Part shown: piece after piece, positions 18,102-24,667 of the stretch
How the letters are laid out: each line of letters opens with the position of its first letter
Numbering within the stretch: the first letter of the stretch is position 1
DNA from: Clostridiales bacterium
GTDB taxonomy: Bacteria; Bacillota; Clostridia; Christensenellales; Aristaeellaceae
Reading direction: 5' to 3'
DNA: 64,000 bases
Assembly (NCBI GenBank): GCA_015056325.1
Contig: SVGL01000002.1
Location: 1 to 64,000, forward strand
Position numbers and translations under genes: made by a program
The notes under the pieces: generated by a model
What the model was told of the DNA's origin: nothing
What the model saw: only the letters and a program-made list of their open reading frames with translations
Databases searched by the model: none

Positions 18102-18154
18102 TATTTGGGGCGAAAACATTGTGCTTTCGGTCGGGTTGCTATTTGGGGCGAAAA
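18102..18154 (+). repeat. Two direct repeats of TATTTGGGGCGAAAA
   Basis: Identical 15-base copies lie at 18102-18116 and 18140-18154, 38 bases apart, about 100 bases before the amidoligase gene. The spacing is a little under four helical turns. They could be binding sites for a regulator of the island. No function is known. Confidence 0.6.
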
Positions 18155-18233
18155 GAGTGATGTATGTGTCACGCCGCGGGGCAAGGCCCCCGGGAGCCGC
18201 GGGCGGGAAAAGCCGCCGGGCAAAGGAGCCCCC

Positions 18234-19118
18234 ATGAAAAACCAGACTTTCGGCATCGAGATTGAAACAACGGGTCTCGGGCGCAGAGGCACAGCCCAGG
18301 CCATCGCGGCCTTCTTCGGAACGACCGCCCGGTACATCGGAGCCCACCTCGACAACTGGGAGGTGCCGATGCCGGACGGGCGGCATTGGACGGTCGAAAG
18401 CGATGCCTCGGTGACCAACCCCAGCGCGGAGGTGGTCAGCCCGGTGTGCCGCTGGGAGGACATCGAGATGGTGCAGGCGGTGGTCAGGCACCTCCGGAAC
18501 GCCGGGGCCAAGGTTGACGGCTCCTGCGGCATCCACATCCACGTCGGCCTCGGGGCACACACCCCGCAAAGCCTGCGGCGGCTGGTCAACCTGGTCAATG
18601 CCAAGGAAGACCTCCTGACACAGGCCTTGGGCATCACCCCGGAACGCCGGGCCCAATGGTGCCAGCCGGTTTCGCCCCGATTCCTCGAGGCGGTCAACAA
18701 GGCCAAGCCCACCACCATGGACGGCTTCGCGGAGATTTGGTACCGACACAGTGGCGGCAGCAGCGGAAACTGGCGAGTGTGCGCCCTGCACCACTACGAC
18801 CACAGCCGCTACCACCTGCTCAACCTCCACGCCACCTTCTCCACGGAGCGCCCGGCGCACACCATCGAGTTCCGCGCCTTCAACGGCACACTCCACGCCG
18901 GGAAGATCAAGGCCTACATCCAACTGTGCCTCGCGATAAGCGCCCAGGCCCTGAACACCAAGGCCGCAAGCGCCACCCGCCCGGTCACGGACAACCCGAA
19001 GTACACCTTCCGATGCTGGCTCCTCCGCCTGGGCTTCATCGGCGACGAGTTTGAAACCGCCCGGACACACCTCCTGGCCAACCTGCCCGGCAACGCCGCC
19101 TGGCGGCAGGCCTCCTAA
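18234..19118 (+). CDS. Amidoligase (COOH-NH2 ligase of the GCS/GS-like fold)
   Basis: A 294-residue protein of the phage/prophage amidoligase family, related to glutamine synthetase and gamma-glutamylcysteine synthetase. Such enzymes are predicted to form amide bonds between a carboxylate and an amine using ATP. Visible motifs are FGIEIETTG at residues 6-14 (metal-binding Glu pair), ESDASV near 60 and SCGIHIHVG near 99-107. Later comes HTIEFRAFNGTLHAGKIKAYI near 220 (Glu/Arg of the active site). The start is the ATG after GCAAAGGAGCCCCC. Its codon use is much more GC-rich than in the structural and replication genes. It opens the plus-strand island that ends with an AIG2-like cyclotransferase. 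Confidence 0.9.
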   Translation: MKNQTFGIEIETTGLGRRGTAQAIAAFFGTTARYIGAHLDNWEVPMPDGRHWTVESDASVTNPSAEVVSPVCRWEDIEMVQAVVRHLRNAGAKVDGSCGIHIHVGLGAHTPQSLRRLVNLVNAKEDLLTQALGITPERRAQWCQPVSPRFLEAVNKAKPTTMDGFAEIWYRHSGGSSGNWRVCALHHYDHSRYHLLNLHATFSTERPAHTIEFRAFNGTLHAGKIKAYIQLCLAISAQALNTKAASATRPVTDNPKYTFRCWLLRLGFIGDEFETARTHLLANLPGNAAWRQAS

Positions 19119-19190
19119 ACCCGCCTGACGATGACCCTTGGCAAGGGTCGAAACCCCGCAAGGGGTCGCGGGAGCCAAGCTCCTAAATCA
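19119..19190 (+). ncRNA. Three-hairpin leader repeat, copy 1
   Basis: Just after the amidoligase stop. It contains three consecutive hairpins: GACCCTT/AAGGGTC with loop GGC, CCCC/GGGG with the stable tetraloop GCAA, and GGAGC/GCTCC with loop CAA. CTAAATCAAGCAAGGAGG with the ribosome binding site of the next gene follows directly. Near-identical copies occur at 20024 and 20574, each also in front of a gene start. I read it as a cis-acting 5' leader RNA. Confidence 0.65.
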
Positions 19191-19207
19191 AGCAAGGAGG
19201 TACACCT

Positions 19208-19513
19208 ATGTACGAGCACACCTACTGGAACCGGAACGGCGAGGCACAGGCCAAGTACGACGCGATGGAGGCCGCTGGCTTCCGGTACACCCAAGCCACG
19301 CACACCCTCTTCCACGCCTACTACCGCTACCACAACGACGGTGACCTGCCCGGCTGGGCGCGGAGCCGCTGGGACATCACCCGGTACACTTTCGAATTCG
19401 GAAGCAGGCAGCGTGTGCTCACCGAGGCAGGCGAGGCCGAGTTCGAACGCCGGATCACCGAAAGGATCGAAATCGAGCACGCCCGCTTCCTGCGGACGCA
19501 CACCCTGGCCTGA
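19208..19513 (+). CDS. Small hypothetical protein of amidoligase island (A)
   Basis: A 101-residue protein, rich in Tyr, Arg, His and Glu, with a long charged C-terminal helix (EAEFERRITERIEIEHARFL). I recognise no family. It starts after CAAGGAGGTACACCT and directly follows leader repeat copy 1. Its position right behind the amidoligase makes it a candidate partner or substrate, which is inference. No signal peptide or membrane segment is visible. Confidence 0.7.
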   Translation: MYEHTYWNRNGEAQAKYDAMEAAGFRYTQATHTLFHAYYRYHNDGDLPGWARSRWDITRYTFEFGSRQRVLTEAGEAEFERRITERIEIEHARFLRTHTLA

Positions 19514-19517
19514 CACA

Positions 19518-19543
19518 GCTACCAAATCAAGGAGGAACACATC
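19518..19543 (+). promoter_or_regulatory. Repeated gene-start motif (GCTACCAAATCAAGG + RBS)
   Basis: One of seven places in the island where a GCT-(N2)-C/T-AAATCA box stands 0-6 bases before a GGAGG ribosome binding site. The others are 19179, 19770, 20085, 20339, 20636 and 21348. The box is more conserved than needed for ribosome binding. Confidence 0.6.
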
Positions 19544-19765
19544 ATGAAGACCATCACCCTGACACACAAGCTCTCCGACTTGGGCGCCTTCCTACGAGGT
19601 ACAGATGCTGACGAAATCATCGCCCGAACCACGTACATCCCGGGCGGCTGGCACGAGGCGGAATTCGAGGCACACCGCGCTGGCTTCCAAATCAGCCGCT
19701 TCCTCAACGAGGAGTACCTGCGCAACCACACCTTTGCGGAATGCTACCGCCTGATCCGCCGCTGA
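19544..19765 (+). CDS. Small hypothetical protein of amidoligase island (B)
   Basis: A 73-residue protein starting KTITLTHKLSDLGAFLRG, of mixed alpha/beta character, ending in a helix with ECYRLIRR. No known family recognised. It is preceded by the CCAAATCAAGGAGG start motif and lies in the run of small genes behind the amidoligase. A copy of the GCTTCCAAATCA box also occurs inside its coding sequence at 19683. Confidence 0.68.
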   Translation: MKTITLTHKLSDLGAFLRGTDADEIIARTTYIPGGWHEAEFEAHRAGFQISRFLNEEYLRNHTFAECYRLIRR

Positions 19766-19798
19766 CACAGTTTTCAAATCAAGAAGGAGGTACACACC

Positions 19799-20005
19799 AT
19801 GTACGAAGATTCCGAAATCATGAGCGAAGAAGAGGTCGTTTCCAACCTGATCGCCCTGCTGCACGGCGAGGCCATCGAAGACACCATGCTCGACGGGAGC
19901 CGGGCAACCACCTTTTCCGACGGCGGCTACCTTACCCGCGACGAAGGCTTTGTCCTTTACACACCGGACGGATCCAAATTCCAGATCACGGTCAGACAGG
20001 TGTGA
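19799..20005 (+). CDS. Small acidic hypothetical protein of amidoligase island (C)
   Basis: A 68-residue acidic protein, with an N-terminal helix containing SEEEVVSNLIALLHG and a C-terminal beta hairpin (LTRDEGFVLYTPDGSKFQI). No family recognised. The ATG follows TTCAAATCAAGAAGGAGGTACACACC. The second leader repeat starts 18 bases after its stop codon, so transcription of the row probably continues. Confidence 0.68.
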   Translation: MYEDSEIMSEEEVVSNLIALLHGEAIEDTMLDGSRATTFSDGGYLTRDEGFVLYTPDGSKFQITVRQV

Positions 20006-20023
20006 CCGGCGGCTTCCAAATCA

Positions 20024-20098
20024 ACCCGCCTGACGATGACCTTTGGCACAGGTCGAAACCCCGCAAGGGGTCGCGGGAGCCAGAGCTTCCAAATCAAG
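20024..20098 (+). ncRNA. Three-hairpin leader repeat, copy 2
   Basis: Second copy of the element. In hairpin 1 the fifth pair is T-A (GACCT/AGGTC) where copies 1 and 3 have C-G. That compensatory change supports a folded RNA. Hairpin 2 (CCCC-GCAA-GGGG) is unchanged. Hairpin 3 has loop CAGA and a GCTTCC arm in place of GCTCCT. It is flanked on both sides by GCTTCCAAATCAA boxes. Confidence 0.65.
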
Positions 20099-20114
20099 CA
20101 AGGAGGACACACAC

Positions 20115-20336
20115 ATGCCCAGCATCACCTACTTCATCCGCTTCACCCTGCGCGATCCGAAACCCGGCGTTCCTTACGAGGAACAGGAACACCTGAACCT
20201 TGCGGATGCTTTCGAAGCCTTCCGCCTCTTCGCCGAAGCCGACAGCCGCTGGATGTACACCCATATCGAGCTGACCGAGTACAACTGGGAAGAGTGTACC
20301 GACACCCCGATCGCCACCATGACCTTCAACGCCTGA
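20115..20336 (+). CDS. Small hypothetical protein of amidoligase island (D)
   Basis: A 73-residue protein, beta strand first (SITYFIRFTLRD), then a helix with LADAFEAFRLFAEADSRW and a final strand containing TPIATMTFNA. The arrangement looks like a small ferredoxin-like or sandwich fold, but I recognise no family. The start follows CAAGCAAGGAGGACACACAC and leader repeat copy 2. An in-frame ATG upstream lies inside the leader and is rejected. Confidence 0.68.
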   Translation: MPSITYFIRFTLRDPKPGVPYEEQEHLNLADAFEAFRLFAEADSRWMYTHIELTEYNWEECTDTPIATMTFNA

Positions 20337-20364
20337 CAGCTTTCAAATCAAGGAGGACAAACAC

Positions 20365-20583
20365 ATGGCAAAACTGGATCTGGACACCTGCATGGACATC
20401 TTCGACTGGTTCGATGACAACACATTCGAATACATCAACCACATCATGCTCAGCAAGGTCGATGGGGAGGCCAGGGTCAAGGGCGCAATGCCCGAGATCC
20501 GCAAGCGGGCCAGGTGGCTGCTGAAACTCCATCGCGGCACAGACGGTGCCTACCCGGAGCAGCTTTTGAATCAACCCGCCTGA
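20365..20583 (+). CDS. Small hypothetical protein of amidoligase island (E)
   Basis: A 72-residue mostly helical protein (MDIFDWFDDNTFEYINHIML in the first half, RKRARWLLKLH in the second). No family recognised. It starts after TTTCAAATCAAGGAGGACAAACAC. Its stop lies inside the first bases of leader repeat copy 3 (the last codons read NQPA from the repeat itself). This suggests that the coding end was created when the repeat was placed there. Confidence 0.65.
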   Translation: MAKLDLDTCMDIFDWFDDNTFEYINHIMLSKVDGEARVKGAMPEIRKRARWLLKLHRGTDGAYPEQLLNQPA

Positions 20584-20647
20584 CGATGACCCTTTGGCAA
20601 GGGTCGAAACCCCGCAAGGGGTCGCGGGAGCCAACGCTCCTAAATCA
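20574..20647 (+). ncRNA. Three-hairpin leader repeat, copy 3
   Basis: Third copy, differing from copy 1 by one extra T in the loop of hairpin 1 and loop CAAC in hairpin 3. All stems are intact. It is followed by CTAAATCAACACAAGGAGG and the ATG of gene F. Changes among the three copies sit in loops or are compensated, as expected for a conserved RNA structure. Confidence 0.65.
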
Positions 20648-20666
20648 ACACAAGGAGGAACACAAC

Positions 20667-21026
20667 ATGACCCCTGAACAGAAAAAGATTTACTTCGCTG
20701 CCTACCATGCAGCCATCGAGGCTCTCGAATCAACAGTTGCCTACCGCGAACACCGAACCGCAGGTGCAAAGCGACGCGCTGATGCTGCCAGTGCCGCAGC
20801 AGGTCAGGCTGCCGGTGCCGCATCCAAAGCGAAGTCCGAATTAGAATACGGCGAGGCCTACGAGCGGCTCGAGGAAGCAGCTTGCTGCGCGGAGCTGGTC
20901 TGGCGTACCCTGACACAGAACATTTGCACTCGGATGAATAGACATGACTACAGGAAGTGGGCGGACAAAATTCGCGCCAACCTGGCATCGGCAGAAAGCT
21001 CTCAAATCAACGAGGGTAAAAAATAA
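20667..21026 (+). CDS. Small helical Ala-rich protein of amidoligase island (F)
   Basis: A 119-residue protein, helical throughout, with an alanine-rich middle (RADAASAAAGQAAGAASKAK) that looks like a coiled coil. The C-terminus contains HDYRKWADKIRANLASAE. No family recognised. The ATG at 20667 is preceded by CAAGGAGGAACACAAC. Its GC content is lower than that of the preceding genes of the island. It is followed by a promoter-like sequence for the last two genes. Confidence 0.68.
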   Translation: MTPEQKKIYFAAYHAAIEALESTVAYREHRTAGAKRRADAASAAAGQAAGAASKAKSELEYGEAYERLEEAACCAELVWRTLTQNICTRMNRHDYRKWADKIRANLASAESSQINEGKK

Positions 21027-21050
21027 AAGCCGAGCGGGCACACATACCGC

Positions 21051-21081
21051 TTGACTTTCCGGGCATTTAGAGTGATGAATA
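21051..21081 (+). promoter_or_regulatory. Promoter with TTTAGAG spacer element (family B)
   Basis: TTGACT at 21051 and TGAATA at 21076, with TTTAGAG inside the spacer (21066-21072). The same layout occurs on the minus strand at 23445-23474 and 32781-32810. A small palindrome, GTGATG/CATCAC, overlaps the -10 side. Probably drives genes G and AIG2. Confidence 0.55.
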
Positions 21082-21111
21082 CCATCACCGCGAACGCAAA
21101 GGAGGATCAGG

Positions 21112-21342
21112 ATGCGCGAACGCTACGAAATCATGAAGGCCATGAATACTCTGATCATGGCCCTGAACAATGAGGATGCCTACATGGAATGGATCCTGAC
21201 GGTTCCTGATCAGGCCAGCGATGATGACCTAATGGATATCGCCACGGATGATGAGCTCTTCGCCGATGCCTGCACGGCTTTCAAATCGGCTATGCGCGAC
21301 TACAGCGAAGACGGTTTCTACATCGACAAACGAGTCTGGTGA
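21112..21342 (+). CDS. Small acidic hypothetical protein of amidoligase island (G)
   Basis: A 76-residue acidic helical protein with DDDLMDIATDDELFADA in the middle. No family recognised. It has a strong AAAGGAGGATCAGG site and its own promoter-like sequence upstream instead of the repeated gene-start box. A CTTTCAAATCGG box occurs inside the coding region at 21277. It lies 30 bases upstream of the AIG2-like gene. Confidence 0.7.
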   Translation: MRERYEIMKAMNTLIMALNNEDAYMEWILTVPDQASDDDLMDIATDDELFADACTAFKSAMRDYSEDGFYIDKRVW

Positions 21343-21372
21343 CACAGGCTTTCAAATCAAGGAGGAAGATAC

Positions 21373-21825
21373 ATGAAGTACATTGCTTACGGTTCCAACA
21401 TGGTTGAAGAACAGATGGCACATCGCTGCCCGAATGCGCGGCTGATCGGCATGGGATACCTGCCCAATCACCGGCTGGAGTTTTACCTCCACGCCACCGT
21501 CGAACGCTCCAAGGCAAAGGGGCCGGGAGTGCCGGTTGCGGTGTGGGAGATCGACGAGGAAGATGAAAAGAGCCTCGACCGCTACGAGGGCTACCCCAAC
21601 TACTACATCAAGCGCCGCAAGAAGGTGAGGATGAACGACGGCTCTGAAATCGAGGGCATGATCTACCTGATGAACCTGATCCGGCCTTACCCCCCGTACC
21701 GCCAGTACTACCTGGGCATCCGCGAGGCATACGAAAAGCTGGGCATGGGGCACGAAGTTAGCCGGGTGCTGGTACCTGCCCTTTACCGGAGCCATGCACG
21801 AACGGAACGCTGCCAGTATAGGTAA
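21373..21825 (+). CDS. AIG2-like gamma-glutamylcyclotransferase
   Basis: A 150-residue protein of the AIG2/GGCT fold. It has the ligand-binding opening YIAYGSNM (residues 3-10), RLIGMGYLPNHRLEF, VWEIDEEDEKSLDRYEGYP with the catalytic-type Glu/Asp region near residue 70, and YYIKRRKKV. These enzymes cleave gamma-glutamyl amides to 5-oxoproline. With the amidoligase at the other end of the island they form the pair predicted by comparative genomics in phage amidoligase systems: one makes a gamma-glutamyl-type amide, the other removes it. It starts after TTCAAATCAAGGAGGAAGATAC and ends at a terminator. Confidence 0.9.
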   Translation: MKYIAYGSNMVEEQMAHRCPNARLIGMGYLPNHRLEFYLHATVERSKAKGPGVPVAVWEIDEEDEKSLDRYEGYPNYYIKRRKKVRMNDGSEIEGMIYLMNLIRPYPPYRQYYLGIREAYEKLGMGHEVSRVLVPALYRSHARTERCQYR

Positions 21826-21840
21826 GGCCTTCAGCCGAAC

Positions 21841-21873
21841 GCCGCTTCCAAATCGGGAGCGGCCTTTTTCTTT
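21841..21873 (+). terminator. Rho-independent terminator of the amidoligase island
   Basis: GCCGCT/AGCGGC stem followed by CTTTTTCTTT on the plus strand, just after the AIG2-like gene. Its loop contains the CTTCCAAATCGGG version of the island's repeated box. Confidence 0.75.
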
Positions 21874-22024
21874 GCCTGTTTTGCCCCGTGTCGGGCCTCC
21901 GCATCAATTGGGCTACCAACCCCAGGTCAGTTCCAAACGCGGCACGTGAGGCCAACGTGGCCGAAACGTGGGCAAAGGAAAAGCGCCCCGTTGCTGGGAC
22001 GCTCCTAAATCAACTAACCATTGC

Positions 22025-22537
22025 TTACATGATATGCGCTGCCATCTGGATGGTTCCCTCTTCGGTGCTCCAGTAGCGGATTATCACCGCTCCATCAGCC
22101 GCGTTGAATTTGGCCTGAAACGGCTCGGGCCATAGTTCAGAAAGCCCGGGACAGTTTTCAAATGCCTCAAGGCGGTATTCCATCGCGGCTTCTGGATCGT
22201 CGCGGCATAGCAGGAAGATCCTTTTCAACTCTTCCGTCTGCTTCTGAATCACCAGGGCCAGTACCTCGCTCGCCGGACGCGAGTCGAAATCGGAAGCAGG
22301 AATCGCAGGCTGAAATGCATGCCACTGGTGAAGCGGGTAAGCCTGCTTCATGAAAGCCAGCATAGCTTCCGCAGTGCCGCAATCATCACACACATACAGT
22401 TCAGCAATCCTGCTGAGAGCATTGGTTGTAACAGGCTTCTTCAGTTCGGTAGAACCGCAACGTGGACACAGCATCCGGCAATCCTGATCTTGCCGCGCTT
22501 GCAAATCAAGCAGACGTTTACGTGTTCTTTCAGTCAT
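22025..22537 (-). CDS. Zinc-ribbon hypothetical phage protein
   Basis: A 170-residue protein with a four-cysteine zinc ribbon near the N-terminus (LCPRCGS and, about 30 residues on, YVCDDCG), followed by an alpha/beta region rich in acidic residues. No known function. The ATG at 22537 is preceded by AAGGAGGTGATACCC. It overlaps the 3' end of the upstream gene by 8 bases, so they form an operon. Its end lies just beyond the convergent amidoligase island. Confidence 0.72.
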   Translation of the reverse strand: MTERTRKRLLDLQARQDQDCRMLCPRCGSTELKKPVTTNALSRIAELYVCDDCGTAEAMLAFMKQAYPLHQWHAFQPAIPASDFDSRPASEVLALVIQKQTEELKRIFLLCRDDPEAAMEYRLEAFENCPGLSELWPEPFQAKFNAADGAVIIRYWSTEEGTIQMAAHIM

Positions 22538-23414
22538 GGGTATCACCTCCTTCAGCTTTCAAATCAGCCTGTCGAGCGGCCTGACGTTTTGCAGCAAGTT
22601 TCTCCTTATGTGCCTGCATACCAGCGTCATCCCTGAAGGCGGCATAGCCCTGAAGATGATCCAGAAAGAAGCTCCGCGCAGCTTTCTGATCAGCTCCACC
22701 ATACCCAAGTCGCAGGAGGAAAGCCCTAGCCGCATACTTTTCATTCTCGGGTTCATCAATCGCAAGGCGTACCCGCGTTGCCCCCTTCGCCTGCTTGAGA
22801 ATTCGGTCAATCAGGTCTGAGTAAAATGTCCAGTTCTGAGGCTCGGCTTCAGAATAAGGAGTAGCCAAGGTGAAGGCGCTGGCTGTCAGGTTCATACCCT
22901 GGAGCAGTCCGTTCTCAGCGGCCTGAGTTACACGTGCTTCGAAATCTGCAGGGCTCTCTGGAGGCGTTTTGCTCAGTTCCTCAACAAAGTCCCTTGCAAT
23001 GTGCAGATCGTCCGTCCGCAGCATCTTTCGAATGATGTACTGCTTACTGCAGAGCATCCGCATCAGATTGGTCAGCTGGGAAATCGTCCAGTCGGTAATT
23101 TCAAAGGAAATATCCATGCAATACCTATCATTGGAGCGGGACACCATAGCGGGCTGTTTATCCATCGTATCCTCCTCTTCTTGGGGTGTTTCCAGTTCCA
23201 CGCCTTCGGATGCAAATCCGTTGTCACGCAGAAAAGGAAGCAGCTGGTTAAGGGCTTCAGGCTCTCCAGTAATGGAGCCGTCCCGATTCACGAGGAGCTC
23301 ACCAATCTGGAAGGCGTAGGTAGGGGTGCGCAAATAGGTGGCAGGCGTAGACAAGTGCTCGGAAATCATCCGAACCATGCTGCGCCGGTCGTCGCATTGT
23401 GTGGTAATCGTCAT
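22530..23414 (-). CDS. Hypothetical phage protein of the so-called virulence-related type
   Basis: A 294-residue protein opening MTITTQCDDRRSMVRMISEH and, soon after, PTYAFQIGELLVNRDGSITG. I have seen this pattern in prophages and integrative elements of Clostridia, often labelled virulence-related protein without any evidence. The rest is helical, and the C-terminal third is very basic (HKEKLAAKRQAARQADLKAE). No catalytic motif is visible. It has its own promoter-like sequence with a palindrome that ends at its ribosome binding site. Confidence 0.72.
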   Translation of the reverse strand: MTITTQCDDRRSMVRMISEHLSTPATYLRTPTYAFQIGELLVNRDGSITGEPEALNQLLPFLRDNGFASEGVELETPQEEEDTMDKQPAMVSRSNDRYCMDISFEITDWTISQLTNLMRMLCSKQYIIRKMLRTDDLHIARDFVEELSKTPPESPADFEARVTQAAENGLLQGMNLTASAFTLATPYSEAEPQNWTFYSDLIDRILKQAKGATRVRLAIDEPENEKYAARAFLLRLGYGGADQKAARSFFLDHLQGYAAFRDDAGMQAHKEKLAAKRQAARQADLKAEGGDTHD

Positions 23415-23423
23415 GGTCTGAAC

Positions 23424-23474
23424 CTCCTTTGTTTAGGGTAGTCACATATACGCTCTAAACAAAGAATAAGTCAA
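23424..23474 (-). promoter_or_regulatory. Promoter with palindrome and family B spacer element
   Basis: Minus strand TTGACT (23469-23474), 18-base spacer with TTTAGAG, and TATATG (23445-23450). A 10-base inverted repeat CTTTGTTTAG/CTAAACAAAG spans the spacer and the leader and ends at the GGAGG of the next gene. It could be an operator, or a hairpin that hides the ribosome binding site. Confidence 0.6.
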
Positions 23475-23496
23475 GAAGAATATGACGATAAGTGTG

Positions 23497-24546
23497 TCAC
23501 TTTTCCCACGGCATCCAACCACGCCAGAAATGCCCCAACGAGGATACATGATTGTAGTCCAAATCACGAAGTCCCAGGAAAGAAATAATACCAGCAGGTG
23601 TCAAATCATAGTTCTTGCGAATCCACTTGCGAATATACCAGAGAGGAACACGGTTCGTACCAAAGCAGTCCACATTGACAGACACAGGTTCCTTCACACC
23701 GATCGCATAGGCCAGCTGTACTTCACAGCGTTTTGCAAACCTAGACCGCACAATATCCTTTGCGATCTTTCGAGCCATGTATGCCGCAGAACGATCCACC
23801 TTCGTGGGATCCTTGCCTGAAAAAGCGCCACCGCCATGTCGACAGACACCGCCATAGGTGTCCGCGATAATCTTCCTTCCGGTGACGCCCGTGTCTGCGA
23901 AAGAACCACCAACGACGAACCGACCAGTGGGATTTACCAGTGCTTTGTAATCAGTGTTGAGCTTATGGTGACGGGCTACATCACGCATTACACCTTCAAC
24001 CAAATGGCGCACATCCTCCAGCGGCACATCTTCACGATGCTGCGTGCTGATCAGGAAGGTATCAATACGCTTCTTCCTGTAATCATATGTCACCTGGCAC
24101 TTGGCATCCGGTAGCAGAATGGGGTTGTCCAATCGCTTCAGCAGTTCCAGAGCTTCGGTTGCAAGCACATAGGGCAGAGGCAGCATGCACCGGGTCTCGT
24201 TAGTCGCATACCCATACATCATGCCCTGGTCGCCTGCGCCATCCTGGTCAACACCCAGTGCAATGTCCGGGCTCTGCTGTGAAATGTGCGTAGTAATCTC
24301 ATAGTGATCAAACGCATTTTCAAGGCCAATTCGATACAGCACTCGGTTTACCAGTTCCGTATAGTCGGGCGTGTATTTGGACGTGATTTCACCAGCGATG
24401 ACGATATTGAAGTCTTTAATCAGACACTCAACAGCCACACGGCTCTGGCGATCATGCTGGAGGCAGTCGGTCACAATGGCATCAGAAATCTGATCACAAA
24501 TCTTATCCGGATGTCCCGCCGACACCTGTTCACAAGTAATAAGCAT
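23497..24546 (-). CDS. metK: S-adenosylmethionine synthetase (phage-borne MetK)
   Basis: A 349-residue enzyme making SAM from methionine and ATP. It has the methionine/ATP-binding GHPDKICDQISDAI (residues 11-24), the hexapeptide GAGDQGMMYGYA near 107, and GGGAFSGKDPTKVDRSAAY near 250. All are intact, although the protein is some 35-45 residues shorter than usual bacterial MetK. The start at 24546 follows AAGGAGTGTGGAT. A terminator separates it from the upstream ArpU-like gene. In a phage it would feed the ParB-methyltransferase and perhaps the defence m5C methyltransferase. The host almost surely has its own copy. Confidence 0.95.
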   Translation of the reverse strand: MLITCEQVSAGHPDKICDQISDAIVTDCLQHDRQSRVAVECLIKDFNIVIAGEITSKYTPDYTELVNRVLYRIGLENAFDHYEITTHISQQSPDIALGVDQDGAGDQGMMYGYATNETRCMLPLPYVLATEALELLKRLDNPILLPDAKCQVTYDYRKKRIDTFLISTQHREDVPLEDVRHLVEGVMRDVARHHKLNTDYKALVNPTGRFVVGGSFADTGVTGRKIIADTYGGVCRHGGGAFSGKDPTKVDRSAAYMARKIAKDIVRSRFAKRCEVQLAYAIGVKEPVSVNVDCFGTNRVPLWYIRKWIRKNYDLTPAGIISFLGLRDLDYNHVSSLGHFWRGWMPWEK

Positions 24547-24563
24547 ATCCACACTCCTTGTTT

Positions 24564-24600
24564 GAAATAGAAAAGGGAGCAGGTCTTCTTTCCTGCCCCC
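24564..24600 (-). terminator. Terminator between ArpU-like regulator and metK
   Basis: Minus-strand stem GGGGGCAGG/CCTGCTCCC (one G-T pair) followed by TTTTCTATTT. It ends the replication operon transcript upstream of metK or attenuates it. Confidence 0.65.
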
Positions 24601-24667
24601 TGAGTTTTTTGCTGATTGTATCATATCATAGAGATACACATGACATCCAGTGACGTCATCTGACAAC

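Larger units (their letters stand above)
17362..18233. other. 872-base gene-free stretch between packaging module and amidoligase island
   Basis: It holds a hairpin with a T-run on the plus strand near 17401-17422, then a short palindrome-rich part around 17450-17470. The hyper-G-rich tract (17530-17962) comes next. After that are a hairpin with T-run near 18060-18090, two copies of TATTTGGGGCGAAAA, and GC-rich hairpins just before the amidoligase ATG. Several long open frames cross it on both strands, but they are a by-product of the lack of A and T (few stop codons) and lack start sites and recognisable proteins. Confidence 0.7.

Noticed and set aside
17880-19178. A 432-codon minus-strand frame opposite the amidoligase gene
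   Set aside because: Antisense to a gene with clear amidoligase motifs; extends into non-coding DNA.
19119-20660. CRISPR array
   Set aside because: The repeats are regularly separated by real coding genes, are 72-75 bases long with three hairpins, and no cas genes are present.
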